Assembly: GCF_000208745.1 (NCBI RefSeq)
Contig: NC_030856.1
Span: forward strand, 6,572,239 to 6,636,238
DNA: 64,000 nt
Source: Theobroma cacao
Lineage: Eukaryota > Streptophyta > Magnoliopsida > Malvales > Malvaceae
Reading direction: 5' to 3'
Positions 11,801 to 23,513 of the stretch are shown piece after piece. A program made the position numbers and the translations under genes. Numbering within the stretch: position 1 is the stretch's first letter; every line of letters begins with the position of its first letter. The notes below the pieces were generated by a model, which had not been told where the DNA came from, searched no databases, and saw only the letters and a program-made list of their open reading frames with translations.

Positions 11801-13725
11801 AATTCGTTTTGTAATTTTGTATGAAGTGTCTTGAGAAAAAATTAAGGTTGGGGTTTGATTTATATTGTGTAATAAAGCTCGATGAAGCATGATTTTCATG
11901 AGTACTTTCACTTGACTTTTATATATGTACTTAATTAAATTTACAGTACTTCTGTGAATTTATTCTGTAGTTCTAATTTTCTATATATAATTGTATAATG
12001 CACACATTACATATAAGTAAATGAGTTAATTAGAAGCCTCACCTCCTATAACTACACATCATTATCTATAAATTAATTGAAGTCCAATTCAAATAACTAC
12101 ACATCAGTAAATCCTACTTGCTTCAGTTTTGGTTCCATGATTCACTTTCTATCTTGGGCTTTTTTCTAAAAAAAGAACTCTTCAATAGTTTACCATCGTG
12201 GCCCATCTTTTTTGCAATAGCCTGATACCCAAATGCCTTGCCTCTGTTTATCAAATTTTGACCATGTAAGATAAAACATATGGGTGGCAATTGGGCTCAT
12301 TTTGCTTTTCAGCAATTGGGCAATAGAAATATTTTCATTGGTCCCATGTATATTGATTTGGGTTTTATCCAATAGAATGTGTCAGGAAGACATGGAGACA
12401 GAAATATCAAAATATTGCTGAAAAAATTCCAAAAATAATTGTTTTTCTAGTGGGAATGAAATGTTGAGCATGAAGTTAATTCACCTATCTATATTCTACT
12501 TTTCATTAATGGACATTTAAAATACATATTTTGTTTAATTAATTTACTTAAATTATACAGTGAACAGAGAAACAAAAAAGAGAGTAACTTCTCAACTAAG
12601 AATAGTTGATAGGTTGAGCATCAATTTTTTCTGGTTCATGGCCAAGTTTGCCACTCCTCAATAATTTGAGCATCAATCTTGAGGTTCCAATATTGTTAAC
12701 TTTGAACCAATCTCAAATCTCTCAAGGATTTTGGTTGATAAAGGTGGATTACCTTTTGCCCCAAGAATATTTTAACCTTCACTACCTGAGAGGAATAATT
12801 AACCTTTGATTATAGGTTTATTGGGAGAGGATGTTGACAATTTTCATTCTTTAAAAACTCTAACCCAAAGACCTTTTTAGATTAATTAATTATTACATGG
12901 TCAATAGCCAGCTTTGAGTCATCATTTCCATGGAATTATTTGGCTTAATTAGGTCCATCCTATGAAGGACTAGTTCCCACAGCTTTAACACAATGTAATA
13001 GTCATGGGTAGGTATTGATTCTCCTAGAGAAACCACAGTAAATTCTTTTCATATTTTTTCTTTTTAAAAGGATAGCTATTTTTATTCCTTCTATTATCAT
13101 TCCAAAATCCCATTCAATCTTTTTGGTGATTGTGATTGATGATATATTCTTTCTTGTAAGCAATTAGTAGCATTCATTGCCTTTTGTGTGCATGCATCCC
13201 AAGGAAGATGAAACCCCCACAAAGCGTATGGGAATGGGAGTCAATACACTTTTGTCTTCTTTTTTTTTTCTTCCATTTTGGCTGTGCATCCACCTTTTCT
13301 CTCTCAATGTAGGCCTTAAGATGTTTTTTTGTCAAACCTCTAGATGCAAGAATTCATTAGCAGTCCTTCGTACGTTATGCCTTTCCCAAGCTGGAGTTTG
13401 CCTTTTTAAATACAAACAGTAAAATATATAATTCTTATGATTACGTTTTTCTATCTTTTCTATATGTATATAATTTTGTATACATAATCGTAATCATGTA
13501 TTTTAGTTATATATATACGGGTAGAGATAAGGTGGTGACGGGTGATGACTGCTGTCATCTTTTAATTTTTAATTATTATTATTATATATATATAATTTTA
13601 TATAATTATTTATATAATTACTTTTTAATTATTTTTAATGTAAAATTTTAAATTCATTATTATATATATATATTTAAGAAATAGACATTTCTTCGTTATT
13701 TTCTGGGCCCGAACATATTCTTATG
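11801..13725. other. Intergenic, AT-rich
   Basis: Contains the 3' UTR of the upstream EP1-like gene (AATAAA at 11871-11876). Beyond that it is simple AT-rich sequence, including an (AT)n tract at about 13580-13670. No gene is supported. Confidence 0.5.
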
Positions 13726-14822
13726 ATTATTTGCAGTGGCAGAGCCTCCTTGTGGGATGGGGGGCCATCCCCCCCTAAACTGTTTTTAAAGTTTTTTTTT
13801 TTAATTTATATTTATATTTTATTTATTCATATGTTTTAAATCTCTATAGATTTTTTTTACAAATTTTTACGAATCATCAATCATATTTTTTCTTTCTTTT
13901 TATTATGTTATATGTGAATTCTATATTCTACTTGTCTTGTTCTTCTTTTCTCTATTATATGGATTTTATTTTCTATGATCTTAGTCTTTAAAAATAAATA
14001 AATTATTATGAAATTCTCAAATATATGTTTCACTGTTATACTGTTGTTTAAAATTTCATCAATATATCACTTTTTATTCAAAATAATCAATGCATTTTAG
14101 CATGTATGTTGTAAACTTTAAGTAACAAGGATATACATACAAATTGATAGAATGAAATAATTGTATTTCTTTCAATACAATTTTATTTATTATATTTATT
14201 TTTAATGGCTCTCAAAATAATTTTTTATTCTTCAAATTGTTTGATAAAATTAGAGTCATTATGGTTAGCATATTGACAGTTAAGCCCAACAATAAATTCT
14301 AAAGTAATATGTTAAGCCTATCAAATTTACAAAAAAAAAAAAAAGTGAGTATGCTAATTCAAAGCTATTAAGTTTTAATATAAATCTAAGTCTATCATAA
14401 CACATTATATCTTAACAGTCCAACCTAACAGCTTATAATAACATATTATATCTCAATAGTTCAATCCAGTAACCCAATATGTTAATTAGCAATTTAAAAA
14501 TCAAATAGAAAATAAAAGGAAAGCTAGAGCACACAAAGTAAAGAGGAAATTCATTAGAGCTTGAAAAATTATTTTCTCTCTCACTCTTGCGTGCAAAGAG
14601 TGAGAAAAACTCCTTTTATAGTTATATTCAGTCATATATATAAATGACACCATCATTATTATTAATGTGTATTTTTTTTTATGTTTAATGTCTTTTAAAT
14701 ATTATTTAATTTTTTGGATGAGTGATAATTGAATTATATATAAAGTTCTTTTTAACTGTTTAATGTCCCTTTCTATTTAACCCTTCCTTTGAAAATGCTC
14801 TAGCTTCGTCCCTGATTATTTG
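13726..14822. mobile_element. Non-autonomous hAT-like element with 8-bp target duplication
   Basis: The element spans 13734-14814 (1081 bases). It starts CAGTGGCAGAGCC and ends GCTTCGTCCCTG, whose complement is CAGGGACGAAGC. Both ends resemble the CAGGGGCGGAGC termini of plant hAT elements. It is flanked by exact 8-bp direct repeats ATTATTTG at 13726-13733 and 14815-14822, the hAT target-site length. The interior is AT-rich with no transposase reading frame. It includes a subterminal hairpin at about 14572-14608 (arms CTCTCACTCTT / AAAGAGTGAGA). It is non-autonomous and would need a transposase in trans. Imperfect terminal repeats suggest age. Confidence 0.8.
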
Positions 14823-14933
14823 CTTTTGAGGTAAGACAAGATGCTTGTCAAGGCTAGTTAGCATCTTCATCCTAATTATTTGCTTTTGAGGAAGACAAGA
14901 TGCTCATCAAGGCTTGTTAGCATCTTCATCCGT
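14815..14933 (+). repeat. 60-bp tandem duplication next to the hAT-like element
   Basis: Two units with an exact 60-base offset: 14815-14874 and 14875-14933. Each begins ATTATTTGCTTTTGAGG and ends TTAGCATCTTCATCC. The first unit contains the palindrome GACAAG-ATG-CTTGTC and can pair AAGATGC with GCATCTT. The second has lost the palindrome. The hAT target site is the first 8 bases of unit 1. Confidence 0.85.
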
Positions 14934-17900
14934 GCACAATATTTTTGTGCTGCTTTGTTTCATTTCAGTTTGGTCCATTTCCTAGATTTCCTTTCATCTA
15001 CTACTACATAATAGCATAGGTCTTGCTTTTTTGGTATACATATGGAAATTAGTTGATCATGTATTTGCAATTCTAAAATAATAGAGAAAAATGTTAGAGA
15101 TTGATTGGTGAAATTGAAACGACTTTTGTTCTTTTACTGGTAAGTTATAGGTCCCTAACTTCACAAGGAAGAAGCTCAATCCTAGCTTACTCATGGATAC
15201 CTTTTCTGATTGTCACATACAACAAAGATTATGCTTTTCAAATCTTACCAAAATTTGACAATAACAATAAAAAAAATTGAAAATTAAAAAGAAGTGTTGA
15301 TTGGTAAAGACATAGAATAGCTCTGTCACTTATTAATTAGCTGAAGTAGCTAACTATGACTCAATTTAACTTTGCCATTTAGATTTATAAGAAAATTGAG
15401 TGAGTTATTCAAAAGTTTTACATGCCTCTCCATAAACATAAAATTATGTTTATGGTATGAACTGTTTGTAAATTTATAAACGGTACCGTATGTCTTGTTG
15501 TTGGTTCTTCAGTCGGATGTTTATTGTATGATGTAAATCTAGTTTTTAAATGTGTTTATATCGACAGAACTTTAGTGAGTCTTCGTACGTATGATCTGTT
15601 TTGACTACATTTTTTACTTTAGACATCGAAAATTAAATAATCTCTAGGTAGAAAGAATCATCTTTCCTTCTATGAAAGGGGAAATTAGGCAGGGGGTTCA
15701 ATTAATTGCGTTTTTAGTCTAATCAAGATAGCCTAGTTGATTAACATAGTTGCATTTTTTTAATTAAAGATAAAACTTTTTGAATTCGGAATTTCAAATC
15801 GATTTGAAGTTAATGAGAAATACATCATATAGGTTCCAAATTAAAGACTAAAGATTGAACACGCACCTGTCACAATCCTCAAGCACGAAGCTAGGAGACA
15901 TTTCACGTGCATATCCCTTTGGAGTCTCGACGACAAGACTGATGATAAACCCTGGTGGTTGTGGCTTTTACTCCGTATGTAAATTGGCTAATTAAATCCG
16001 AAAATAATTAATTTATAAATTAAAATCATATCCTAGTCAAATTTCTTACAAAAATATGACACTTAACGTATACGCAAGTATAAATTGCATATCTAATATC
16101 TAAATCTCATTTTAAATTAGCGAGATCCATTCATTTGTACGATTAATTTGATCAATATGATGTCGTATGTATTATTATGAAATATACATTTCATAACATT
16201 TAAATCGTATAAACAAAAAGTCTTATCTTAAATTAGTGAGATCCACGTCTTTATGATGTACTTATCTCGCGATTAGGTATTAAATTTTAACATTTAAAAT
16301 GCTGGATGCCATTTTGAGAAAGAAACTTCTATGACTACTATTAAGCTACCTTGCTGATGAAACCGATGGTAGAAATTTGTCAAAGTTAATTACTATTTCA
16401 TAGTACCAACTTGGTGAATCTTTCCAGGCTTGAATGCTGACACCACTAAGAAAACAATTATGCCCATCAAAATTGTGCGTAAAGATACTCATTTTTTTGC
16501 ATTCATTCCTTAGTAATTTCTTGGTAGAGATAGAATACAAAAATTATCAACAAATGAGTTTTTCGTGGATATTTAATTTTTCTTAACTCCGTGCCGTATT
16601 TAATTAAGAGTAATAAAAACAAACAATTGTCAGCATTTCATTACTTTCATGTAAGAAGAGAAAACATGATTTTCAACGTCTTTAAAACGTGTAGATTAGG
16701 CATTTAAATCTTCCATTTCATTGGTGCGATGTACTTATGCTTGGATGTATTACTTAATGAAAATTTGATGTTGGAATCAATCCCCCTCTCTGTTTTTTGG
16801 TTCTGACTGAACCTTGACTGTGATGAAGAGGGCGTTGGGTTAGAATAAAACGAGCCCAGGAGGAGGAAGGAATTATTTGAGCAATTGGGCTTTGCGTTTA
16901 ATAGAATGAAAGCCGGTTACTGCATGCATGCATTCGAGGGGAAAATGACAAGTTACTAGAATTCTTGAGGAGGGAAATCTGATGTACAAGAGCTTGTATG
17001 CATGTTTCTGATAAAAAGTCCAAATGTCAATTAGAAAGAATAAAGGAAACCCACAAGGGAAACAACAAAAACATCACTAACAACTTGGTACAAAATTTTT
17101 AATTTGATATATTATTTTAGAATCATATTGCATTAACAGCAGTGGGGGGAGGTAGGTGCTAGATATAGTGATGGTAGTGACTTCCATATTCAGGAAAAAT
17201 TGTTACAGATACAGGCCAATTCCCACAACACCAGGAAAGCCTCCGTTGCTGCCTCGAAACGTGGCGGCTGCTTAATTTTTCCATTGCAGCTGTGAAGCAT
17301 TGTCATTGGGCATTCATGGTCTTTGTGTTCAATCAAGCTGTGACTTGATCACTGTTCATTATAATAAACAGAAAATCTTTGAGGGTCAACCAGCTCATCC
17401 ATAATACTGTATTTGGCTGCCCCATCAGCTATAAGAGTCAAAATCAAACTGTTGAAATCTAGGAGGGTGAAATTGAGTTTTCTAAGCTGTATTCATCACT
17501 GTTCTGTTATCTGTATCCTTGTAAAAGTGCTTTAAAAGGGGTTGGTAAAAGGGATAAAAAATGAAATATAAAAAATTAATGAAACAGTGCTGAAAATAAC
17601 CTAGACCGAGTCCTAGAATAACAAAAGGTTGCCAATTCCAAATACAACCGGGAAAAGATTATTAATTTAATTCGTAATTTATAGATCAAATCCAAAAGGC
17701 AAGAATATATAGACGTATATAAATAATGATAAGGTAATATTAAATAATTTGTACAACACATGAAAAAAAGTGGATGTCTTATATAAATTATATTAATTCT
17801 ATCCATGACATAGAAGGAGACGACCATGACCTTCCACCCCAAAATCCACTCCAAATACTGCTAACAAGGTATCAGCAGTTAATAGTTTGAGGAGCTGAAT

Positions 17901-18249
17901 ATGTGATTAATTAAGTATCATTCCTTAGCCGTTTGAAGTAATTATTTTAAAAGGTTTTCAGGTAATAGTAAGCAAAAAAATATTGGGTTTGATTTCCATC
18001 AACATAAAAGTTGGACGGTAGAGGAGAATATGACTAATGGCATCCTTCTCATCTTATGTAAATCCTATTGTAAAAGATTATAGATTCTATGCTGTCGATT
18101 TTGGTAGCCCAAATTGGCAAATTCTAATTAATCAACTCACTCTAACTCGGGTTTAATTCATTGGGGGGAGCTGGTCAGAATTTTTAAACCGTAGTGCTAA
18201 TTACGCTAATGTACTCGATAATGATTGCTTGGATGATGGAAGCATAATT
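14934..18249. other. Intergenic, upstream of the LSH gene
   Basis: About 3.3 kb of AT-rich DNA with no supported gene. Short open frames here are isolated and low complexity. The right-hand part is the presumed promoter region of the ALOG gene. Confidence 0.5.
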
Positions 18250-18259
18250 ATAAATATAT
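18250..18259 (+). promoter_or_regulatory. Candidate TATA box of the LSH gene
   Basis: TATAAATATA, about 260 bases upstream of the ATG at 18520. If it is used, the 5' leader is about 230 bases. Chosen on sequence alone, so moderate to low confidence. Confidence 0.35.
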
Positions 18260-18519
18260 AGAAAAAAGCATAGTTAATGCTAATAGTACAATTAAAGGAA
18301 GAAAATAATGTGATAGGAAGAAAAAGAAGAGCTAAAGCACTTTCATAGGACCCATAGCTTGTCCCCTCATTAGCCCCATGATGTGATCTTCATTTTCCTT
18401 CACTTCTGAAATTTTTTTTTCCTGCTTCCTCTTCCATTCCACCCTTTCTTCCCAAGATTCTTTCCTTAATTATCTGTCTCGGACAATACTAGAGGAAAAA
18501 AACAACCCTTCATGAGACA

Positions 18520-18570
18520 ATGATGTCAATCAACAAAGGAAAAGAAATAGCAGAAGGGTCTTCAAGATCC

Positions 18571-18609
<39 letters not shown>

Positions 18610-19080
18610 CAGCAAAATCCGCCTCCGCTAAGCCGGTATGAGTCACAGAAGAGAAGGGACTGGAACACTTTTGGTCAGTACTTGAGAAACCAAAGGCCCC
18701 CGGTTGCTCTTTCTCAGTGTAACGCCAACCATGTGCTCGAGTTCCTTCGTTACCTTGATCAATTTGGCAAGACTAAGGTGCACTTACAAGGTTGCGTGTT
18801 CTTCGGGCAACCTGAACCACCAGGGCCATGTACATGCCCTCTTAGACAAGCTTGGGGTAGCCTCGATGCTCTCATCGGCCGACTTAGAGCTGCTTATGAA
18901 GAGAATGGCGGCTTGCCTGAGACCAACCCTTTCGCAAGTGGTGCTATACGCATTTACCTTCGCGAAGTGAGGGACTCCCAAGCTAAAGCTCGGGGAATTC
19001 CCTATAAGAAGAAAAAGAAGAAGAGAAATCCATTGAAGTCTAATGAAGATAGCTCAAGTTTCACTATTCAGCAATCTTGA
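18520..19080 (+). CDS. ALOG-domain transcription regulator, LSH family
   Basis: Intronless, 186 residues. The ALOG domain (LIGHT-DEPENDENT SHORT HYPOCOTYLS / Oryza G1) covers about 37-163. It has the near-invariant blocks [27 protein letters not shown], the zinc-ribbon insert [37 protein letters not shown] in family form, and [14 protein letters not shown] lysine run K163-K168 plus R169 is the usual nuclear localisation signal. The N-terminus has an alanine tract (19-29) encoded by a GCT repeat. ALOG proteins are nuclear DNA-binding repressors or growth regulators acting at organ boundaries and meristems. By sequence it lies nearer LSH10/LSH7-9 than LSH3/4, but I do not assign an orthologue. 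Two adjacent ATGs (18520, 18523); the first is used here. Confidence 0.95.
18572..18607 (+). repeat. GCT trinucleotide repeat inside the LSH coding region
   Basis: Almost uninterrupted GCT units encode Ala19-Ala29, with one GTT giving Val22. It is outside the ALOG domain and likely to vary in length between alleles. Confidence 0.85.
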
Positions 19081-20918
19081 TTTCTCTTCTCTATGGTTTT
19101 CCCTATAAAGTGGTAATTAAATTTTTTTTTTCCCTTCTGCACAGTCATCTCAGAGTTAGATTGGTTAGCAGTTAAAGATCTGGTGATAGCATAAAACTTT
19201 GACTTCATGAATGAAATACAGGAAACAATTGAAAAGCTTTACTGTAATCAATAGATTAAATAAGCTTTTGTCAGCAGATTACTTTAGTTAAGCTGAAAAA
19301 TACTTTAGAATGTCTGAGGAAGAAAAGTATTAAAAGGAAAGAAGAACAATTTTTTTCTCTCAAACTAAAGCCTGAATACAATATTCATGACATTTAGGCC
19401 ACACAGTTCTCCCTTCATAATAAACCCTAGAGCCAAGGCCTTTCAAAACCCTAATTTGTATAGTAGTTTACTTTAAGAAAGACATGACACAATAACAGTA
19501 CTTTGTAACTTTACCTTAATATCAGTAACAAACATTAATTGCTATGGTGATAATGAAAAGCTCTTCCTTCCCTCTCTCCCTCTCCGTCACCTCCCTTAAT
19601 TTTTTTTCTTCTGATCTCTTTCTTTCTCCCTCTAACTCTCTCTCTCTCTCACATGCAAAAAATCTTAGTAGTTTTATGGTTTCCAAATTTAATAATTCCC
19701 ATTTCAAGCTTCCTTTTTCTCTAGTCCTAGCTCTTGTAGGATTCTGCACTATCTTGTGCCCGCCATGAATGGCCACAACACTTAGATATAATAATATATG
19801 AATAAAAATATATATTATGTCCTTTTCATAATCTTAAGAAAAATTCATGATTGAAGATCTCAGGACAGTAGGATAAACCCAAATGCTTATTCATTGTCTT
19901 TGTTTTTTGCTGCAGATAACATAGGCTATCACTAATATCCTACACGCCATAATATTAAATCTCATTGTGCAGCTTTAATTCTCTTGGTCTTTATAGATTT
20001 ATAATACCCTTTATTTTTCTTTTATCTGTTAATTAACTTGCCATTATATGAATGTCCTTTTCTCTTTTGTATAATTCTATATGCAATTGACCTTTGTTGC
20101 TTGAATCAGATTTTCTTTTGTCTGCATCAGAAAAGTGCTAATTGTTTCCCTATTATATTAACCCACAAATGCTTTGCAGCTAATATTAGTGTCAAGCAAT
20201 GTGACAAAAAACTCTGCAAAAGCATCATAATTATGCCACATCTATGATGTGAAATTCCCAAATTTATTAACAAAACCATATCTTTTCAAATAGCTATAAT
20301 ACCCCAAACTCAAAGCATATTATTCTTAATGATTCTTACATTCCATTTGTCTTATTTCAGGTCCTACAATAAAATTCCAAGTTTGATCAGTTTGCTGCTA
20401 CATGTCAAAGCTCCATCTTACTAGAATTCGCAATCATTTCCTCCTTGGGTCAAGATTTGGTCATTTAGATAAGTAGAGCACTGTGTTTATTGTTTTAAAT
20501 GAGAATCAAAGCGGGAAATGGGGCAAGATATATGAAAAAAAAAAAAAACTGGAGTTGAAGAGGGTAAGTTGCTTTTTTCTTCTTTTTGTTTTATATTTCC
20601 TCTCCATTTCAAGTCAGTTAGTATTCTGTCAATTAATGCAGTCAAGTTTGTCCCAGGAAACTATTCTCCAGGTATATGTATATTGGTGCAAATACTATTA
20701 TAATGTTGTACTTCAACTGTTCCAATTTTTTTTTATGATTTTGGATAAAAAGGTTAGCATGTTACTGCTATGTTATCTTCTTCAACATTTAGTACTAGGA
20801 GGATATTACCTTTAAATTATTAGAAGAAAATTGATTGAGTGGTTGGCTTTCTAGGACATGTCACATAGAATAATCTAAGTCTAGATTTCTAAAAGGTACA
20901 AAAAGATATAGATTCTGT

Positions 20919-20962
20919 ATGTGCAAATATCTATGCATGTCTGTGCAAATATCTACGCATGT
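20919..20962 (+). repeat. 22-bp tandem repeat, two units
   Basis: Units 20919-20940 and 20941-20962 share TGTGCAAATATCTA-Y-GCATGT, differing at two positions. Each holds GCATG and an ATTTGCA-like octamer on the other strand. Function unknown. Confidence 0.75.
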
Positions 20963-23489
20963 TTGTACCCCCATGGTTATAAAGGACGAAATTTTTTCTA
21001 GAGGTTTTAGTTGTACTATCATTGTTATATTTGAATATGAGCTATTAGGCATGTTACATGACTTTGTGTTTTAAAAATTAGGAATAATGGCAGTCAAATA
21101 AGATTATTGGAGACCTTTTATTATTTGTTTATCTTTTCCTAAGTTATAGTTCCCAGTGGTATCCCCCACTTATAGAATATCTTGTCCCACATCTTCATAA
21201 TGTGTTCTCTTTGATTTTCATGGTACATCATTGGATTCCTCTTCAAGGTTAATAAATAATTACATTAGCTAGTAATTACTGTGATTAAGCTTCCCTTCCA
21301 CTCAATGGTTAAGTTCTCCTTCCACCATTTTCATACCCATCTAGCTTAATTTGGATTATCCTGGACAACTCTTGTCATCTGCAAATCTTGTTTCCACTGG
21401 AAAACGGGCAATTTTTTCTGATATATCAAACAAAAACCTTGCAGCCTACTTGCAAAAACCTTATTCCTAAGCTTACTTAATGTAGTTATTGTTATAAATA
21501 TACCCCTCTTTAGCAGGGCAAGATCCAAGGTTGGAACTCTCCCTCCCACTTGAACTTTCTCATCAAAAAGCCTTTTAGCTTCAGTTATCTATCTCAAAAT
21601 TTCTATCAATGGGTAGAGAGTATTACATTTAACATATTATTCATTTTTCCCTTTGTCCAAAACTTAAACTTGCCCATATTGCCAGATGGATTTGAGAACC
21701 CATACACTTCATACAAGACATATTTGGCCCTATTGTTGTACTCAAAGCAACAAATTAACATCTATGGTTCTTTATATCTGCCATTTTCTATCTTTCTGCA
21801 TTCATGATGAAGATGAGCTTTGCCACTCATTCCTGCTCTTAAATCTAGGATTGCCAACTTCAAAGAATTTCCTCTTCTAGTTTAATTTTTTAGGAAAAAA
21901 AATTGACAGGAAACACATAATAAAACCTAGGTTGAGCCCTAGATTGATCATAATTGTAGTATTTATTACAATTCCTTTGAATTTTATAGTACCATAAAAT
22001 ATTGCATGAGGAGTGAGTTGGGAAAGTGACAGATTATTAAGGGTCATAATAATTATAATGCATTCTATACTTTAATTCAGAAGTGAAAAAAATCAAAGCT
22101 ATGAACATTAGTCAAACCAGTAAATCCTCTAGGAACTATAAGAAAATAAAATGACCCCTTAAGTACAAACTAAAATTTGAATTGTTATGATGAATAGAAG
22201 TATATAGAGATAGTCTAATGATTAAGATTAGTCCTTGTTTTTTTGTCTTAAACACCTAGATCAGAATAATTCCAAAATTTATAATACTTGGTTTAGAATT
22301 AATTATAGAGAACACTATGGCCCCATTTTCTTTTCTTTCAATGAAAACAAAATATTAATCATTAATTGCAAAGAAAAAAAAAAGAAAACATAAAAAGAAA
22401 ATAAAGAAAAAGATATGTATCTCTTTGTAAGGTAGACCTTATGGCATGCATGCATCACAGAATTGAACGTGAGTGAATCAAATAAAATTCTAAAATATAC
22501 ACATATTAGAATTGGGATGACAAGGAAACTTCAAAAAAAATAAATAAAGTGGGACAATGAGAATATAATGTACAATCATCAAAGCAGAAAAAGGAAGGGG
22601 AAAAAAAGGAAGGCAAAGTAAGATTCTTGAAGTGAAAACTAAAGAGAAAAAACAAGTCAATAAAAGGTTCAATAAGGTTGTTGAAAATTATTCACAAAGT
22701 TTAGGCAGAATTGCAATAACCTAATACAACTTGAAAGCGATTTCCTTGTAACCAGGAGAGTCTGATGCCTTGAGGGGCCATGGAATAATGGTGCACAAAA
22801 TCCTAAGTTTGAAATAGGTGACTAGGCCACATAGATTTGTCCCATTTCCTTTGAAAACTAAGACCAATTTCCATGTCATTGTCTATCTTCTGCAGCTTAA
22901 GAAACAATGACAATTTCAGCCTTCTCTTCACAAATACTGTTGCTTATTTTTCTTCTGTTTTCTCCTTTACTTGCACCCTCATTATTCATGACATTACTTC
23001 GAAAGCAAGCTTTGTAGTTGGATGCCAGAGAAGCCATTGTATTTGTCCTCTTTCTTTCTATCAATCTGATGAGTCTATCATTCTTCTACACTAGTTCTAT
23101 GGTGGTATTTTTTTTAAGACATCCCAATATTTCCCTAGTATCATGGGCATTCAAAAAGGAATGACCTATCAGATTGTACTCGCAAGATGCCGATTAGCAG
23201 TTGCAGTTTATAGACTTTAACAGGGATATTTCTTTACAGTCATTATAGCACATTTTCAACCAATGTCCATTGCGTTAAGGTTGTACCTTTGTTCAATTCT
23301 TAGCACTAGCAAAAAGAGTGGGGCATTTCAGTTCTGCAATGAATAAGGCTAGTGGCTTCTTATTCTCTGCTGAAGGCACATGATATGCAGCATCCATGGA
23401 ACATTGACAATACACTCTCAATTGGTAGCTTAGACTTTTTTACATAATTTTCTGTCAACAGCAATCAGACATGTACCTTCAAAAAAGGA

Positions 23490-23513
23490 GGGGAAGGGGT
23501 GGGGGGCGGGGGG
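23490..23513 (+). other. Potential G-quadruplex tract
   Basis: Four G-runs of 4, 4, 6 and 6 separated by AA, T and C. This fits the intramolecular G4 rule with very short loops. It stands alone in AT-rich DNA downstream of LSH. Confidence 0.7.

Noticed and set aside
17576..17854. 92-codon minus-strand frame
   Set aside because: AT-rich, low-complexity residues (Tyr, Ile, Leu) and no similarity that I recognise.
19522..19776. Open frames on both strands rich in Glu/Arg or Ser/Leu
   Set aside because: Both are readings of a CT/GA microsatellite-like tract; no real protein signal.
20483..20815. 110-codon hydrophobic frame downstream of LSH
   Set aside because: Built on A and T homopolymers, with no recognisable domain or codon bias; chance is likely.
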